Below, in pieces: positions 36,824 through 47,095 of a stretch of 64,000 nucleotides of DNA. The stretch spans positions 1,054,001 through 1,118,000 of the forward strand of contig NC_026506.1 in assembly GCF_000182925.2 (NCBI RefSeq), read 5' to 3'. The notes beneath the pieces were generated by a model that had not been told where the DNA came from, did no database searches, and saw only the letters and a program-made list of their open reading frames with translations. The number at the start of each line of letters is the position of its first letter. Within the stretch, counting starts at the first letter, position 1. This DNA comes from Neurospora crassa OR74A (lineage: Eukaryota > Ascomycota > Sordariomycetes > Sordariales > Sordariaceae). The translations under genes and the position numbers were made by a program.

Positions 36824-38223
36824 GGTTGCTCTGTTACCCGTCCAGGCCGCTATACTGAGATGGGTGGTTTGAAAGTCCCTGGAGGGAAAGAATTGACTTT
36901 GCCCGGAGTCGTAGAACTACTAGTTGGGGTTGGTGCCTGGTGTTCGTGGTCGTCGTGGTGGGGGACGATTACGACGAACGATGTTGTACCTAGCGCGCTG
37001 AAGCACAGTGATTGATGGAAAAGCCCAGAACGAAGCGTGGGGCGGCGGCGGCGGCGGCGGCGGATGGAGAAAGTGACGGCCGTCGAAGGGTCGCCTTCTT
37101 GAGATTGATTGATCCTTGGAGAGTCAAGGTCCAGCCAAGGATAGGTGGTGTCCAAAGGGAGCGCAGTGGCGGATTGGTAAACAAAAACGAAAAAAGGTGG
37201 AATCGTCCGTCGTTGCCGTCAAAAGGCTACAGTACTAGCTACCGTAAATACTTTGTTTTGGTGTTGACTTTTGGTGGTGATGATGGTGCCGTGAATGGTC
37301 GACGGGTCGTCCTGGGCGGAGGGCTGAATGCGAAAGGCCGCTGATGAAAAGGCAATATGATGCAGCGAGCGATGTAATTGTCGTCCGTTGTTCCTGCAAC
37401 TTCTTGATACTAAGGGACCGTGATGGTGAAGGGACAGAAATCCAAGGAAGGAGAGGCGGTGGACGTGCAAGTGGAAGTTGAGGTTGTGAAGTTGTGGTTG
37501 TCGTTCGAGTGTCGGATTTAGAGGGCAGTCCAGGGGGGTGGTCCGCTGTACTGTAGTGCAGTAGGTAGGTTTTATTCCAGACGGGCATCCGAGTGCAGGT
37601 GGTTGGAGACGGGACGATTACGTCTTAGACTTGGCGCTTGCAACGGAAATCCGTGTCAACACAAAAAGCGCGGACCGCGACGGCACCATGGAAACCACTC
37701 ACTGGAGGGACGGACTGCAAGGGAGGAATGAACGCGTCCAAAAAATGCCCGCTTTCCTCGTCGGTAGGTACTCCGAGTTCAAGGTAGGTAGGTAAACTTT
37801 CAAGCAATCTAGGTACATATGTACCACCTCTACCTAGTTCTAGTAAGTACTACTACTTGGAGCATTGACTGTACCCGACAGCCCACCAAGATGGGGCAGA
37901 ATACGTAGGTACCTTCTAGGTAGCCACGATCTCTAACTGTTGACTACCCCTGACTTGTGGCGCCATTCAGAAGCTCCAGCCATTCAGACGCCCAGCCCAG
38001 CCTCAGCTCGACGCCCACACATCAATCCATCTCGACCATCCGTCCCGTCTGAAGCTTCACTCGAGTCCCCACAATTTCATCTCACGATACTTCCCTACTC
38101 CAAATCCGCAACGTCACACGAGGACTCGGAAGGAGTCAACTTGTATACTCATATCCATTTCTTCGGTCACTTTTCTGTTCTCTTTTTGGATATCTCGCTC
38201 AAAAGAACTACCCGACTTTCAAG
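36824..38223. promoter_or_regulatory. Shared divergent promoter region, cdc-2 / AlkB-like
   Basis: This 1.4 kb separates the two start codons and must hold both promoters and leaders. It contains a (GGC)n tract at about 37041-37063, read as GCC repeats on the cdc-2 strand, and several ggtaggtag and ctaggtac elements between 37,560 and 37,925. A perfect 14-bp palindrome GGTACATATGTACC lies at about 37813-37826. A pyrimidine-rich stretch precedes the AlkB-like start. Transcription start sites cannot be set from the sequence. Confidence 0.6.
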
Positions 38224-39359
38224 ATGATGGGTGGACACCATGACCTGGATGCGCACGAGCAGCCGTCGGATGAGCTGCGGCTCAAGTGGAAGTCGTTCGC
38301 CAAAGTCGACCAGAAAATCGTCATGAACAGCCCCGAGATCGATGACTTGCGCAGTCCCGAAAAAGCCCCCGAGTTTGTGCTCGCTGGCTCCATTCCTACC
38401 GAGACTTTGAACAGGTCCTTCAGCTATATCTGCCCCGAAGACTCACCAGAGTTCCGCACAGACAAGGACGCCCCCATCTATTACCATCCTCTCTTGCCTG
38501 GTGAACTCAAGATCCTGGACCCCTCTTCCTCACGAATCATTGCTGACCAACCCCAAAAGGTCTCTTGATTCTCCCAAACCTCATTCCCCCCGAGGTCCAA
38601 AAGACGCTACTGCGCAACATCATTCACCGCGATCTCAACCAACCCCATCACCAGACCAACATGCATCTCCATTTCAAGCTCCCCTACCCGCCCGTGGATC
38701 CCGAAACAGGCCTTCAGGAATCCTTCTTCTCCTACCCTCCAGATTCCGAGACGTGTTTTGAGCCAAAGGACCCTTCTGTACACAAGCCTCTCACTTTTCA
38801 ACAAGTCTTCAACCGCAAGCTACACTGGGTCACCCTAGGTGGACAGTATGACTGGACGAATCGCGTTTACCCGGGCGAGCTGCCCCCCGAGTTTCCCAAA
38901 GACATTGCCGGCCTTTTGGAGACCCTGTTTCCCGAGACTCAGGCCCAAGCGGCCATTGTCAATTTCTACACCCCCGGCGATACCATGATGATGCACCGCG
39001 ATGTGTCAGAAGAGACCGACAAAGGCCTGGTCAGCTTGAGTATAGGCTGTGATTCGCTCTTCATGATTTGTCCCGAGGACTGGGGCAAGGTGTCGGAAGA
39101 CGAAAAGCAAAAGGGATCCGCAGAAAATGAAAGTGGCAAGAGCGACAAGAAGTTCTTGCTGCTAAGGCTACGGTCTGGCGATATCATTTACATGACTAAG
39201 GAGTCCAGGTTTGCCTGGCATGGTGTACCCAAAATCTTCAAGGGCACCTGTCCCGAGTGGCTGGAGGATTGGCCCGCCGAAGATGGAAAGTATGAGGCTT
39301 GGAGGGGCTGGATGAAGAACAAGCGCATCAATATTAATGTTAGGCAGATGAGGGACTGA
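38224..39359 (+). CDS. AlkB-family 2-oxoglutarate/Fe(II) dioxygenase (ALKBH1-like)
   Basis: Likely oxidative demethylase of nucleic acid; ALKBH1 members act on DNA or tRNA in nucleus, cytoplasm or mitochondria, and the substrate here is unknown. Exons 38224-38500 and 38560-39359 give 358 residues. What looks like a frameshift near 38,560 is explained by a 59-bp intron with donor GTGAAC, branch-like GCTGACC and acceptor AAAAG, joining PLLPG to LLILPNL as expected for the family. The iron ligands are His238 and Asp240 (MMHRDVSEE) and His313 (AWHGVPK); Arg354 in ININVRQMRD fits the 2-oxoglutarate-binding Arg. NFYTPGDTM just before the HxD motif is typical. A Lys/Glu/Ser-rich insertion (about 270-290) sits between the strands carrying the ligands. 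The start AAGATGATG is in good context; a second ATG follows directly. Confidence 0.93.
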
Positions 39360-40589
39360 GCCGAAGAACGCCACTATCTTCAACCACATGTTCAGTCAAC
39401 AGAATGCCAAGTGGACAAAGGCCGTCATAAAGCCATGGCCGTCACCATCCCACTTTTGAACTGTCTATGTCTCGTTTTCCAGGACACTTTGTTTCCCCTT
39501 TTACCACTCGCCATTAGAGTTTTCCTGAGACCAAGTTTACTGCCCATACCTTGAAACCATGAAATGACAAGCGTCCATGACTAGAGGTTGTGTGTGCTCG
39601 CTTATCACATTTGTCCACTTATGTAATCTTTCATCATCACAAACATATCAACATGTCACGCGGCAGAGATCTGGGGATTTCCCCATTATCAAGGTTGATT
39701 CTGGTTTTGCTATGAGGTAAAAACGAGCTGAATCACAACATGCTCGATGAAGCGGCGGACGCAAAGCGTACTCAGCGGACATAAGGGCTTGGGCGATGGA
39801 TTGGATCATCATCCTTGATATTCATGACGAACTCATTTTAGACAGCAACACCGTTTATCAAGTGATACGATAGGGTGACTGTCGCTTTAGCACTATCATA
39901 TATCATTGTACCTGAGTCGTTCTGTCTCAGGAACTACGGTCGTTTCATTTGCTACTTAGTTAGTTGAAATGGTAAGCATCATATCTAGGCCTGGAAATAT
40001 ACCATATCTTCATTTCACATCAAGTTGGCCAAGTCTGTGCCAGTCCCATGTTTTCTTTTGTGAATACATGCGCTTGTCGACATCATATGTTTGAAAGCAA
40101 GACATGATTGTTAACTCCCCCATGATACGATATCCCCCCTATGCAGCACATGCCAGAGTAGAGACTAGCCATCTCTTTGTCTTTGGGACAGAGCTCGGCC
40201 GTTTAGCAGGGTTCTAGTCCCTGTGGCTACAAATTCCCTTCTTGTTCACTGAACAAGTCTTGTCAGTGCTGTCATTTTCTTTGTTTCGACGCGGGAACGC
40301 CGGGTTCATGTATCCGTAGAAATAGAAAAGAACACCTGCGCTGTTACAAGTATCGGGAACTGAACAGTGAGGATGTATGTCGAACAATTTTCTCTTTCAG
40401 AGCACAGCTCAAGCATTCATGACGTTAGTCGCCGCTGTCTCACATCCACGATCAAGCCAAAACAGCTCTCTTTGATTGCTTACCTCCGTCTCATGATGAC
40501 GACCAAGCCGTATGATATATAAGTATTCCAGGTGATATCTCATCTTTGACTTTCGACAACACGTCAAGCAATCTCTAAAGCATTAAAAG
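39360..40589. other. Intergenic region
   Basis: Contains the 3' flank of the AlkB-like gene and the promoter of the next gene. No other gene was recognised. A short T-arm-like hairpin near 40,210-40,227 was considered as a tRNA and rejected. Confidence 0.5.
40510..40523 (+). promoter_or_regulatory. Possible TATA element
   Basis: The sequence gtatgatatataag lies about 70-80 bp upstream of the start codon at 40590, a plausible distance for a TATA box with a short leader. This is a motif match only. Confidence 0.4.
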
Positions 40590-41372
40590 ATGCACAACAG
40601 CAACCTCACACAAAAACAGCAACAACAAGCTTCACATCAGCAACTTTACAACAACAACAATAACAGCAACTTGACAATGACCACCCCAAACACTCAACCA
40701 ACCAACCAACAACCCCTGGTATCTCCACCCAAGATGCCGGCCTCCCCCGACTCCCAAAACATCAACACCTTTCTCACCATCGAAGAGATGAACAGCCCCA
40801 AACACCGCGCCATCCTCGAGTTCACCTCCAAAAAAGCCGGTTTCACCGACTACGACACCTTCACCGCCTGGCTCGCCTCTCCAGCCGTCGCACCCTTCTG
40901 GACCGAATTCGAGCGTGACTTTCTCAAGCCCCTAGTAGCCGCCTCCCGCAAGTCCGACGCCACCACCATCACCATCAACAACAACAACAACAACAACAAC
41001 AGCCCCCCTGAGGCGGTGGACCCCTTTGCAAAAACCACCACGATTCCCTGCCCCATCTACCACATCATCCCGCTCTTCCAGGGCGTTTTCGGCTCCAGGG
41101 AATACCAGCGCAAGAACCCGAGCAAGGCGACCTGGAGGCCGAACCACCACATCATTTTCTTCTTCTTGAACGTGTGGGAGCGCAACCACGACCAGATGCG
41201 AAACAGCCCCTGGGCGGGCTGTTATCTGGAGAATGTCAAGATGTGGGCCATGCAGCTTTGTTGGATCGTGGATGCCATGACGAGGTGCAAGTACGCGGAG
41301 GAGTTGGGCTTGCATGTGGTGGAGTTTAGAGGGATGAGGGATGAGGGGTGTCTTATCACTTATAAGCATTAG
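40590..41372 (+). CDS. Unrecognised Gln/Asn-rich protein, 260 residues
   Basis: Single-exon ORF of 260 codons with normal G/C-rich codon use in its second half. The first 60 residues are low-complexity, with Gln and Asn runs (QKQQQQ, YNNNNNS). A second Asn run of eight residues, encoded by repeated AAC, lies at about 130-138. Between and after these are compositionally normal segments, for example FLTIEEMNSPKHRAILEF and WERNHDQMRNSPWAGCYLE, rich in aromatic and Trp residues and likely folded. No signal peptide or membrane helix is seen. I know no family for it. The Asn/Gln tracts suggest a disordered, possibly aggregation-prone N-terminus, which is inference. The start at ATGCACAAC is the first ATG after a TATA-like element. 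Confidence 0.75.
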   Translation: MHNSNLTQKQQQQASHQQLYNNNNNSNLTMTTPNTQPTNQQPLVSPPKMPASPDSQNINTFLTIEEMNSPKHRAILEFTSKKAGFTDYDTFTAWLASPAVAPFWTEFERDFLKPLVAASRKSDATTITINNNNNNNNSPPEAVDPFAKTTTIPCPIYHIIPLFQGVFGSREYQRKNPSKATWRPNHHIIFFFLNVWERNHDQMRNSPWAGCYLENVKMWAMQLCWIVDAMTRCKYAEELGLHVVEFRGMRDEGCLITYKH

Positions 41373-42701
41373 ATTAGAGAGGGAGAGAGGAGGGGGGGGT
41401 TGACGTGTGGGTTGGTGGTGGATGGATGGTGAAGGGGGCAGTGAGCTTGGTGCTGGCGTGTAAACGATCTCGGGGTTTTCTGGTTTTCTGGTTTTCTGGA
41501 TATGTTTCTTTACTTTGTGGTGAAATGTGGTAGGAAGCGGTAATGCCGGGTAATCATGTTGGCGGTGGATAGTAAATCTCCTCACATCTTTCAATATCAA
41601 CCACTCGATTGTCCAATTAATCACTGATTATTAACCAGTCTCTCTTCGTTTGTTGCTCAAATTCGGAATGAAATAGAAGCCAGGATCGAGTAAGCTCATT
41701 CATGGATAGAAAGAAGAAACAGTTCGATGTAGACAGGAAATAGTTTGGCTCGGATTGGAGGTGCCAAATATGTGTTCAAAAAATCAATGGTGCTCACCTC
41801 AGTTTTGGTGCGCGATCGCTCCTTCTTATACCTTGGAGCGCACGGCAAATGTCCCTTTCCATACGGCAAGTTTCTTGAGAACCACAAACGGTTTTCTGAT
41901 GGCAGCAGAGACGCATGCTTGCTCGAGGCCCGGATCTTCATGGCATGGGGGATTGGTAATGAGTCAGCATCTACTGCTGCATCAGAGTTGTGAGCAATGT
42001 GGTTTAGACTTGTGGATATGTGTTTCCTGGTACGTAGTGGGCGTTGGTGAACAATCTCGAGAACTTGAGAATGCGCTGTGTCTCGGCGTCTTCGGAAAAT
42101 CATCGCGTTTTGAAATGAGCGGGCTGCGTTTGGTGAAGCTTGACGGTGCCTCGTTGGTTATGGCATTGTTGCCTCGAATATTCTGCGCTCGATTGTTGAT
42201 CCAAGAAAACAGCTTCCGAAGCCAACGACATGGCAGCTGTCGGGATCTTTGTCGAAGATTGTCGAACCAGAGAATCATCCATTCATCGCCCACGGCCAAC
42301 ACTTGTCATAGCTGTGCGTGTTTCTGCATCAAACTTGTGTTGTCGGTGCCGAAGCCCATCATGGTGTTGGTTCAGCTGATACCGGACTATGTCGTGAAAT
42401 ACAAGACGACAAACACTCTTGTGAATCATCTCTCTGTATCGACACCAACAATGCTGCTGTCAGTGATTACGATGCATCGACAAGCCTCCAGAGTTGTGCG
42501 GACCTGGGAACCCGTAACTCGACAGTAGGCGACTTGAAAGTGCATATAACGAACCATTCCCCGACCTGTTCCTGGTCTTCTCTTCCCTCATCACCATCAG
42601 CATTAACATCTTCACACCAACGAGAACCATCACTGCAACAACCAAAGCTAACAACAAAGTAACCACATCTAACAACCAACAACTACCAAAACATCAACAA
42701 A
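41373..42701. other. Intergenic region
   Basis: Several overlapping ORFs occur on both strands but none shows a domain or clear codon bias. The last 150 bp before 42,702 are C/A-rich, like a Neurospora leader. No RNA gene was recognised. Confidence 0.5.
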
Positions 42702-43793
42702 ATGACTACTTGCGTCGCTACTCAGACTTTCACCCACGTCTCTCTCAAGGCGTACCATCCGGAGTCGGACTACACCACCTCCACCGAGCCCGGCAAGCCT
42801 CGTCCCGGCAGCCCCGGTCCCAACAAGCCCGACAACTGTGGCTTCGAGTCCGGCGGCCCCTTGAAGAGGGATGATCCTATTCCTCGCCCTCAGACTCCCT
42901 TGGTCCCGGTCCCCAACTCTGACGGTGAGGGCGATTCTAAGCCCGCTCCTCGACCCCCTACTCCTCACCCCAATGGTGACCACCTCGAGTTGGACCCCAT
43001 TCCCCGCCCGCAGACCCCTCTAGTCCCGGTTCCCAATAGCGATGACATGCCCGTTCCTCGTCCCCAGACTCCCCTAGTCCCTGTCACCAGCGACGATTCC
43101 GACGATGAGTGCATCGACGAAGAGATGCCGGTCCCTCGTCCCCAGACCCCACTCGTTTCAGTCACCAGCGATGATTCTGATGACGAGTGCCTCGACGAAG
43201 AGATGCCGGTCCCTCGTCCCCAGACCCCACTCGTTCCAGTCACCAGCGACGATTCTGATGACGAGTGCCTCGACGAAGAGATGCCGGTCCCTCGTCCCCA
43301 GACCCCACTCGTCCCGGTCACCAGCGACGATTCCGACGACGAGTGCCTCGACGAAGAGATGCCCGTCCCTCGTCCCCAGACACCCTTAGTGCCTGTTACT
43401 TCCGACGACTCGGATGACGAGTGCCTCGACGAAGAGATGCCCGTCCCTCGTCCCCAAACGCCTTTGGTCCCCGTCACTTCCGACGATTCCGACGATGAAT
43501 GCCTCGATGAGATCGACCCTATTCCCCGTCCCCAAACCCCTCTCGTCCCTGTTCCCAACTCCGACGACGGTGAGGGTGACTCCAAGCCCGCTCCCCGCCC
43601 TCCTACTCCCCACCCCAACGGCGATGATGAGATGCCGGTCCCTCGCCCCCAGACCCCTTTGGTCCCTGTCACCAGCGACGATTCCGATGATGATGAGTGC
43701 ATCGATGACAACATCGATCCCATTCCTCGTCCTCAGACGCCCATGGTGCCTAAGCCTAATGCTGACATGATCAAGCCGGTTGCTTGCTGCTAA
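42702..43793 (+). CDS. Proline-rich acidic tandem-repeat protein, C-terminal Cys-Cys
   Basis: Single-exon protein of 363 residues, almost wholly repetitive and probably disordered. The motif PRPQTP occurs eleven times. Six 26-residue units run head to tail at residues 116-270, each MPVPRPQTPLVPV followed by TSDDSDDEC and LDEE (one has Ser for Pro, the first has Ile for Leu). They are flanked by a second unit type, DPIPRPQTPLVPVPNSD, which in two places continues into GEGDSKPAPRPPTPHPNGD. TSDDSDDE is a strong casein-kinase-2-type sequence, and each QTP is a minimal proline-directed kinase site. The first 60 residues are non-repetitive (MTTCVATQTFTHVSL). The chain ends KPVACC, a di-cysteine resembling prenylated or palmitoylated tails. 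There is no signal peptide or membrane helix. The start AAAATGAC has a typical Neurospora context. No function is known to me. Confidence 0.85.
   Translation: MTTCVATQTFTHVSLKAYHPESDYTTSTEPGKPRPGSPGPNKPDNCGFESGGPLKRDDPIPRPQTPLVPVPNSDGEGDSKPAPRPPTPHPNGDHLELDPIPRPQTPLVPVPNSDDMPVPRPQTPLVPVTSDDSDDECIDEEMPVPRPQTPLVSVTSDDSDDECLDEEMPVPRPQTPLVPVTSDDSDDECLDEEMPVPRPQTPLVPVTSDDSDDECLDEEMPVPRPQTPLVPVTSDDSDDECLDEEMPVPRPQTPLVPVTSDDSDDECLDEIDPIPRPQTPLVPVPNSDDGEGDSKPAPRPPTPHPNGDDEMPVPRPQTPLVPVTSDDSDDDECIDDNIDPIPRPQTPMVPKPNADMIKPVACC
43047..43511 (+). repeat. Six 78-bp tandem coding repeats
   Basis: Units start at 43047, 43125, 43203, 43281, 43359 and 43437; the last lacks one codon. Because the period is a multiple of three, other frames and the opposite strand also stay open, which produces spurious ORFs. 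The units differ mainly at third codon positions. Confidence 0.95.
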
Positions 43794-44556
43794 GCTTATG
43801 GCTGATGCCGAGACAGTTGGACGATTTTGGAAGAATAGGATTCAAGAGGAGGAAGTGTTTGTATTTGGAAGATGACCGAATGAATGAACGAACGATGGAA
43901 TGATTGGTTGGTTCACTTGAACATGGAAGAAATACAACGAGAAGGATTGATGGAGCTCGATTTGGTGACAGAAGAGTTCGGCAGTGGATGGGATTTGCGA
44001 TGGATTTCAATCAGTGTTTGATATAAGGAAAAAAAAAAAAAAAAGAAAAAAAAAAAAGCCGGATTTCCGCACTCAGAAAGTATAGAAACGCGTGTGTCGC
44101 AGAATAAAATCATTGATTTCTCCACGTTGGTCACACGCGATGTGACATATATTTTCGATTATACGTGAAGCAGTTGTTGTTTGAGGCGGATCTGACATTG
44201 CAATTCGCGTGGTGACTGTGACAGATTGACAACTCTTGACTGGTGGTGAGCGTTTGATGGAAAGGGAAGCATGAAAGCGAGCGAAGTGACTGATGATGAA
44301 TTGAGGAAAGAAGAGAAAAGTGATGACAGAAATGGAAGTTGCAGTCAAATAACTCAGTTTTCGTTGGAGTGGCCTGTGCGCTACATCTGGCGAACACCGC
44401 TCTTAAATGATGATGCCGCGGATGTGAAATCGAGACTTGATCATCCTCGTAGAGACTGCAATTGAGGTTCCCAAGGAAGAAAAAAGAAGCCGCTAATTCA
44501 AGAATTTGCCAGTTGTCTTCGTCCTGGTGGAAAACGATAGTCGACGATATAAGAGC
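43794..44556. other. Intergenic region with poly-A tracts
   Basis: No gene recognised. An interrupted A tract lies at about 44029-44057. The left part is the 3' flank of the repeat-protein gene. Confidence 0.5.
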
Positions 44557-44577
44557 AAAAAAAAAAAAGAAAAAAAG
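44557..44577 (-). terminator. RNA polymerase III terminator of tRNA-Tyr
   Basis: On the minus strand a T-run interrupted by a single C starts about 7 bases past the tRNA discriminator base, as expected for Pol III termination. Confidence 0.8.
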
Positions 44578-44583
44578 ATAATG

Positions 44584-44672
44584 TCCCCTCGACCGGAATC
44601 GAGCCGGTGACCTTTCGGTATACAATCTAGACAATTACAGCCGAACGTGATATCCAACTACACCACAAGGGG
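44584..44672 (-). tRNA. tRNA-Tyr (GTA), with intron
   Basis: The minus strand folds as a full cloverleaf. The acceptor stem CCCCTTG pairs with CGAGGGG (one G-U) and is followed by discriminator A. The D arm contains GTGTAGTTGG, which also fits the A box. The anticodon stem is TTCGG/CCGAA with loop CTGTAA; the T arm is ACCGG-CTCGATT-CCGGT. A 15-nt intron sits at the canonical place, one base after the anticodon. Anticodon GTA, first pair C1-G72, A73 and the presence of an intron all fit eukaryotic tRNA-Tyr. One oddity is C instead of T at position 54, which also changes the B box. Pol III transcription runs toward lower coordinates. Confidence 0.9.
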
Positions 44673-47095
44673 ATTTTAATGGTTTGTTGAAACTGGGAAA
44701 AGAAGTGACTACCTAAGTAGTCCAGTGCGCAAAAGCGCTACAAATACCACAAAGCCTGTACTTTGACTTTCGGGGCTGACCTGAGCATCACGTTGGTATC
44801 GAACTGGGTTGTAACATAGTAATTGAGCTTTGAAGAATTGTAGCAAGATATCATGAAACTTCCACAGTTTCATTGCCCAGAGCCGTCGAGGCATTCGAAG
44901 AAAAGACCTGTAGATGTGCAACCAACATCGACCTTCTTCCTACAACATCTCAGGATACAAAGTAGGGTTTACAGGCTTTGCTAGCCACTTACACTTACTT
45001 ACTGTATCTGAGAGAAGAGAGCTTCCCTAAGCTTTCTAGGTACCAGTCTCATAACCTCTGAAACGAAACATGGACATGGTGCCGACTCCCGCAACCGCCC
45101 ACCTCCCGTAGCACAAGTAGACATGGAATTGTTTCTCTGAGACATTTTCCATGGAAAAAAAAAAAGCCACTTCGCTTAGTCCCAAGCAGTCCCAGCCTGT
45201 TGCAGCATGTCTCGCATGCACGTTTATAGTCTTGCAGGTCCCACGGTGCCTGCAGGTGTATCCAGTCCAGACTTGCCTTGTCAATAATGCTCATCACGTC
45301 CAGACTTCCTCTCAGCAACCAATAGCGGCCAAGTCGGGGAATAGGACAAATCTTACATACTGCCGTTATGTATGTACTGCGTTGATCACCACTCTCCAAC
45401 CTTTCAGCCCTCTCTGTACAGACCATGACAGGCATTGGTGTTCTAGTCCCCACAATACAGCCCACTAGGCCATTCAACGGCCAGTGTTGTGCATCCTAGA
45501 AGATGTCTCGGTCTCTGACGGAGGGGGGTATTCCTGGTTTTGATAAGGCTTATCGTGAAGTTCTAAGGTATCTTAGGAAGTTTCGAGAGCCACTGGGAGT
45601 GACATATCTCATTTCCACCATCCATCACACCATTGCCATTTCACACCCTCAGACTCAAGAGGCCTCAAGGCCCGAAGGACTTGTCTAATCTTCTCAAGAG
45701 CAAAAAAAAAAAAAAAAAAAAGGCCCAGACCCTCCCTTGGCCTTTGGCCGCCGAGTCCCGACAGCCTTCCCCAAATTTGCCAGAACCGGAGCATGGCCCG
45801 CGGTTAGTGGCGCTTTCAACGATAGCTGAATTCCTCAGATCGGCAGGCGATGCAGAGAAGAGCTGGGTAATGGATGGGTGGATGGGTAAAATGGGCCACG
45901 GGATTAATTCAGGCCTAGGCTGGAGAGATTGGAAGATTTTGCTTTCTTACATATCCAGTGGACGGACGAGAGCTGAATGAGGGGGCGAGAGGGGAAGGCG
46001 CACCAAACGGGCATCGAATTAAATCCCAAACTGCCACAACCTCATGCAACTCACGACCCGTGCATGTTGCGAGTTTGGGATTCGAGATCATCTGTGACGA
46101 CCGATGAATGGGCAAATGTCGAAATCTGCATGTGCTTTCTGCAGCCAGAAAGGGGGGGGGGGGGGGAGGGAATAAGGTCGAGATCGACAAAGCTGAAGTC
46201 AAAGTCCGGCAAAGCTTCTTTCCCAGCCACTGGTTTATTGCAGCCCTTCTTTTCCTTACTATTCTGTGGAGAGTCTAGCTGTCAGTAGCTAGCTTCTTCG
46301 TTGGCAGCGAGTCCCTTGTCGTCCTTTTGTTGATTGGAGAGGCCACCCAAAAAAAACTTTCGGACCGGCCCTCCTGGAGAAGGCTCTCTTGCAGCACCAG
46401 TCGCAGACAGTCCGGCAGAGCTACCGCGGCCATAAACCGCATGCTTGCTGAAATGTCGTATCGTGGCTGGTCAGCTCTCATCCGGAATTATGGAGCCCAA
46501 AGAGCCCTGTTGTGGCCGTCGTGGCACCAATGCCAGCACAGGATCATCTCAACCGAGCCACTGAAAGTCGCAACCATCACGGCCGTCCAACAGGTCAGTT
46601 TTGTCGTGTACACTACCTACTGACAGTCACAGCCTGAACCGCAGAGGGTCTTGAAACCCAATGATCGACACTAGGGTCCGCCAAGGCGGCAGCCAGTAGA
46701 AGGGCATTCTCGCGATTCTGTTGGATCAAGAAGCTTTTCCAGGGTATCACCGCATTTTCCAGCATTCCCTGCCTTTTGAGTCGAGGGACCGGGGTGCTTT
46801 TGGTGCCAAGTCCAGTGATAAACCGTTGTCGCGGACGGAATAGCCGCATGTGGGGCTTGGCTCTCCTTTCTGAAATCGAGAGACCGACCAGATGGGCTTT
46901 ATAACTCTAGAGCCCTCTCTCGGCTCGGGGGCAAGCACATGTTGGGCTCTCGCCCTTGGGGAGTTTGTGTATACTTCTTTCTTCACGACCATCACCGGGT
47001 GTTTGAGGTTTTTGAGGTTTTCAAGTTTTGATCGTCCATCGACATCCAAGCCCCAGCTGCCGTCCCCGGATCAGGACTCCTGATCAGCGGTGAAC
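44673..47095. other. Intergenic region with homopolymer runs
   Basis: No gene recognised. It contains a 10-base A run at 45156-45165, a 20-base A run at about 45702-45721, a 15-base G run at 46152-46166 and tctaggtacc near 45037. Short ORFs lack domains. Confidence 0.5.

Noticed and set aside
36305-37015. 236-codon plus-strand ORF
   Set aside because: Antisense to cdc-2 exon 2 and running into its promoter; no domain.
38547-38568. Apparent frameshift in the AlkB-like gene
   Set aside because: A 59-bp intron at 38501-38559 with donor, branch point and acceptor restores the frame and the family sequence.
40150-40240. tRNA-like sequence with a T-arm-like hairpin CAGGG-TTCTAGT-CCCTG
   Set aside because: The possible acceptor stem has a mismatch and the space for D and anticodon arms is too short; no anticodon arm can be drawn.
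42965-43723. 252-codon minus-strand ORF opposite the PRPQTP repeat gene
   Set aside because: It follows from the 78-bp repeat period being a multiple of three and from codon bias; the plus frame has the proper start context and sensible composition.
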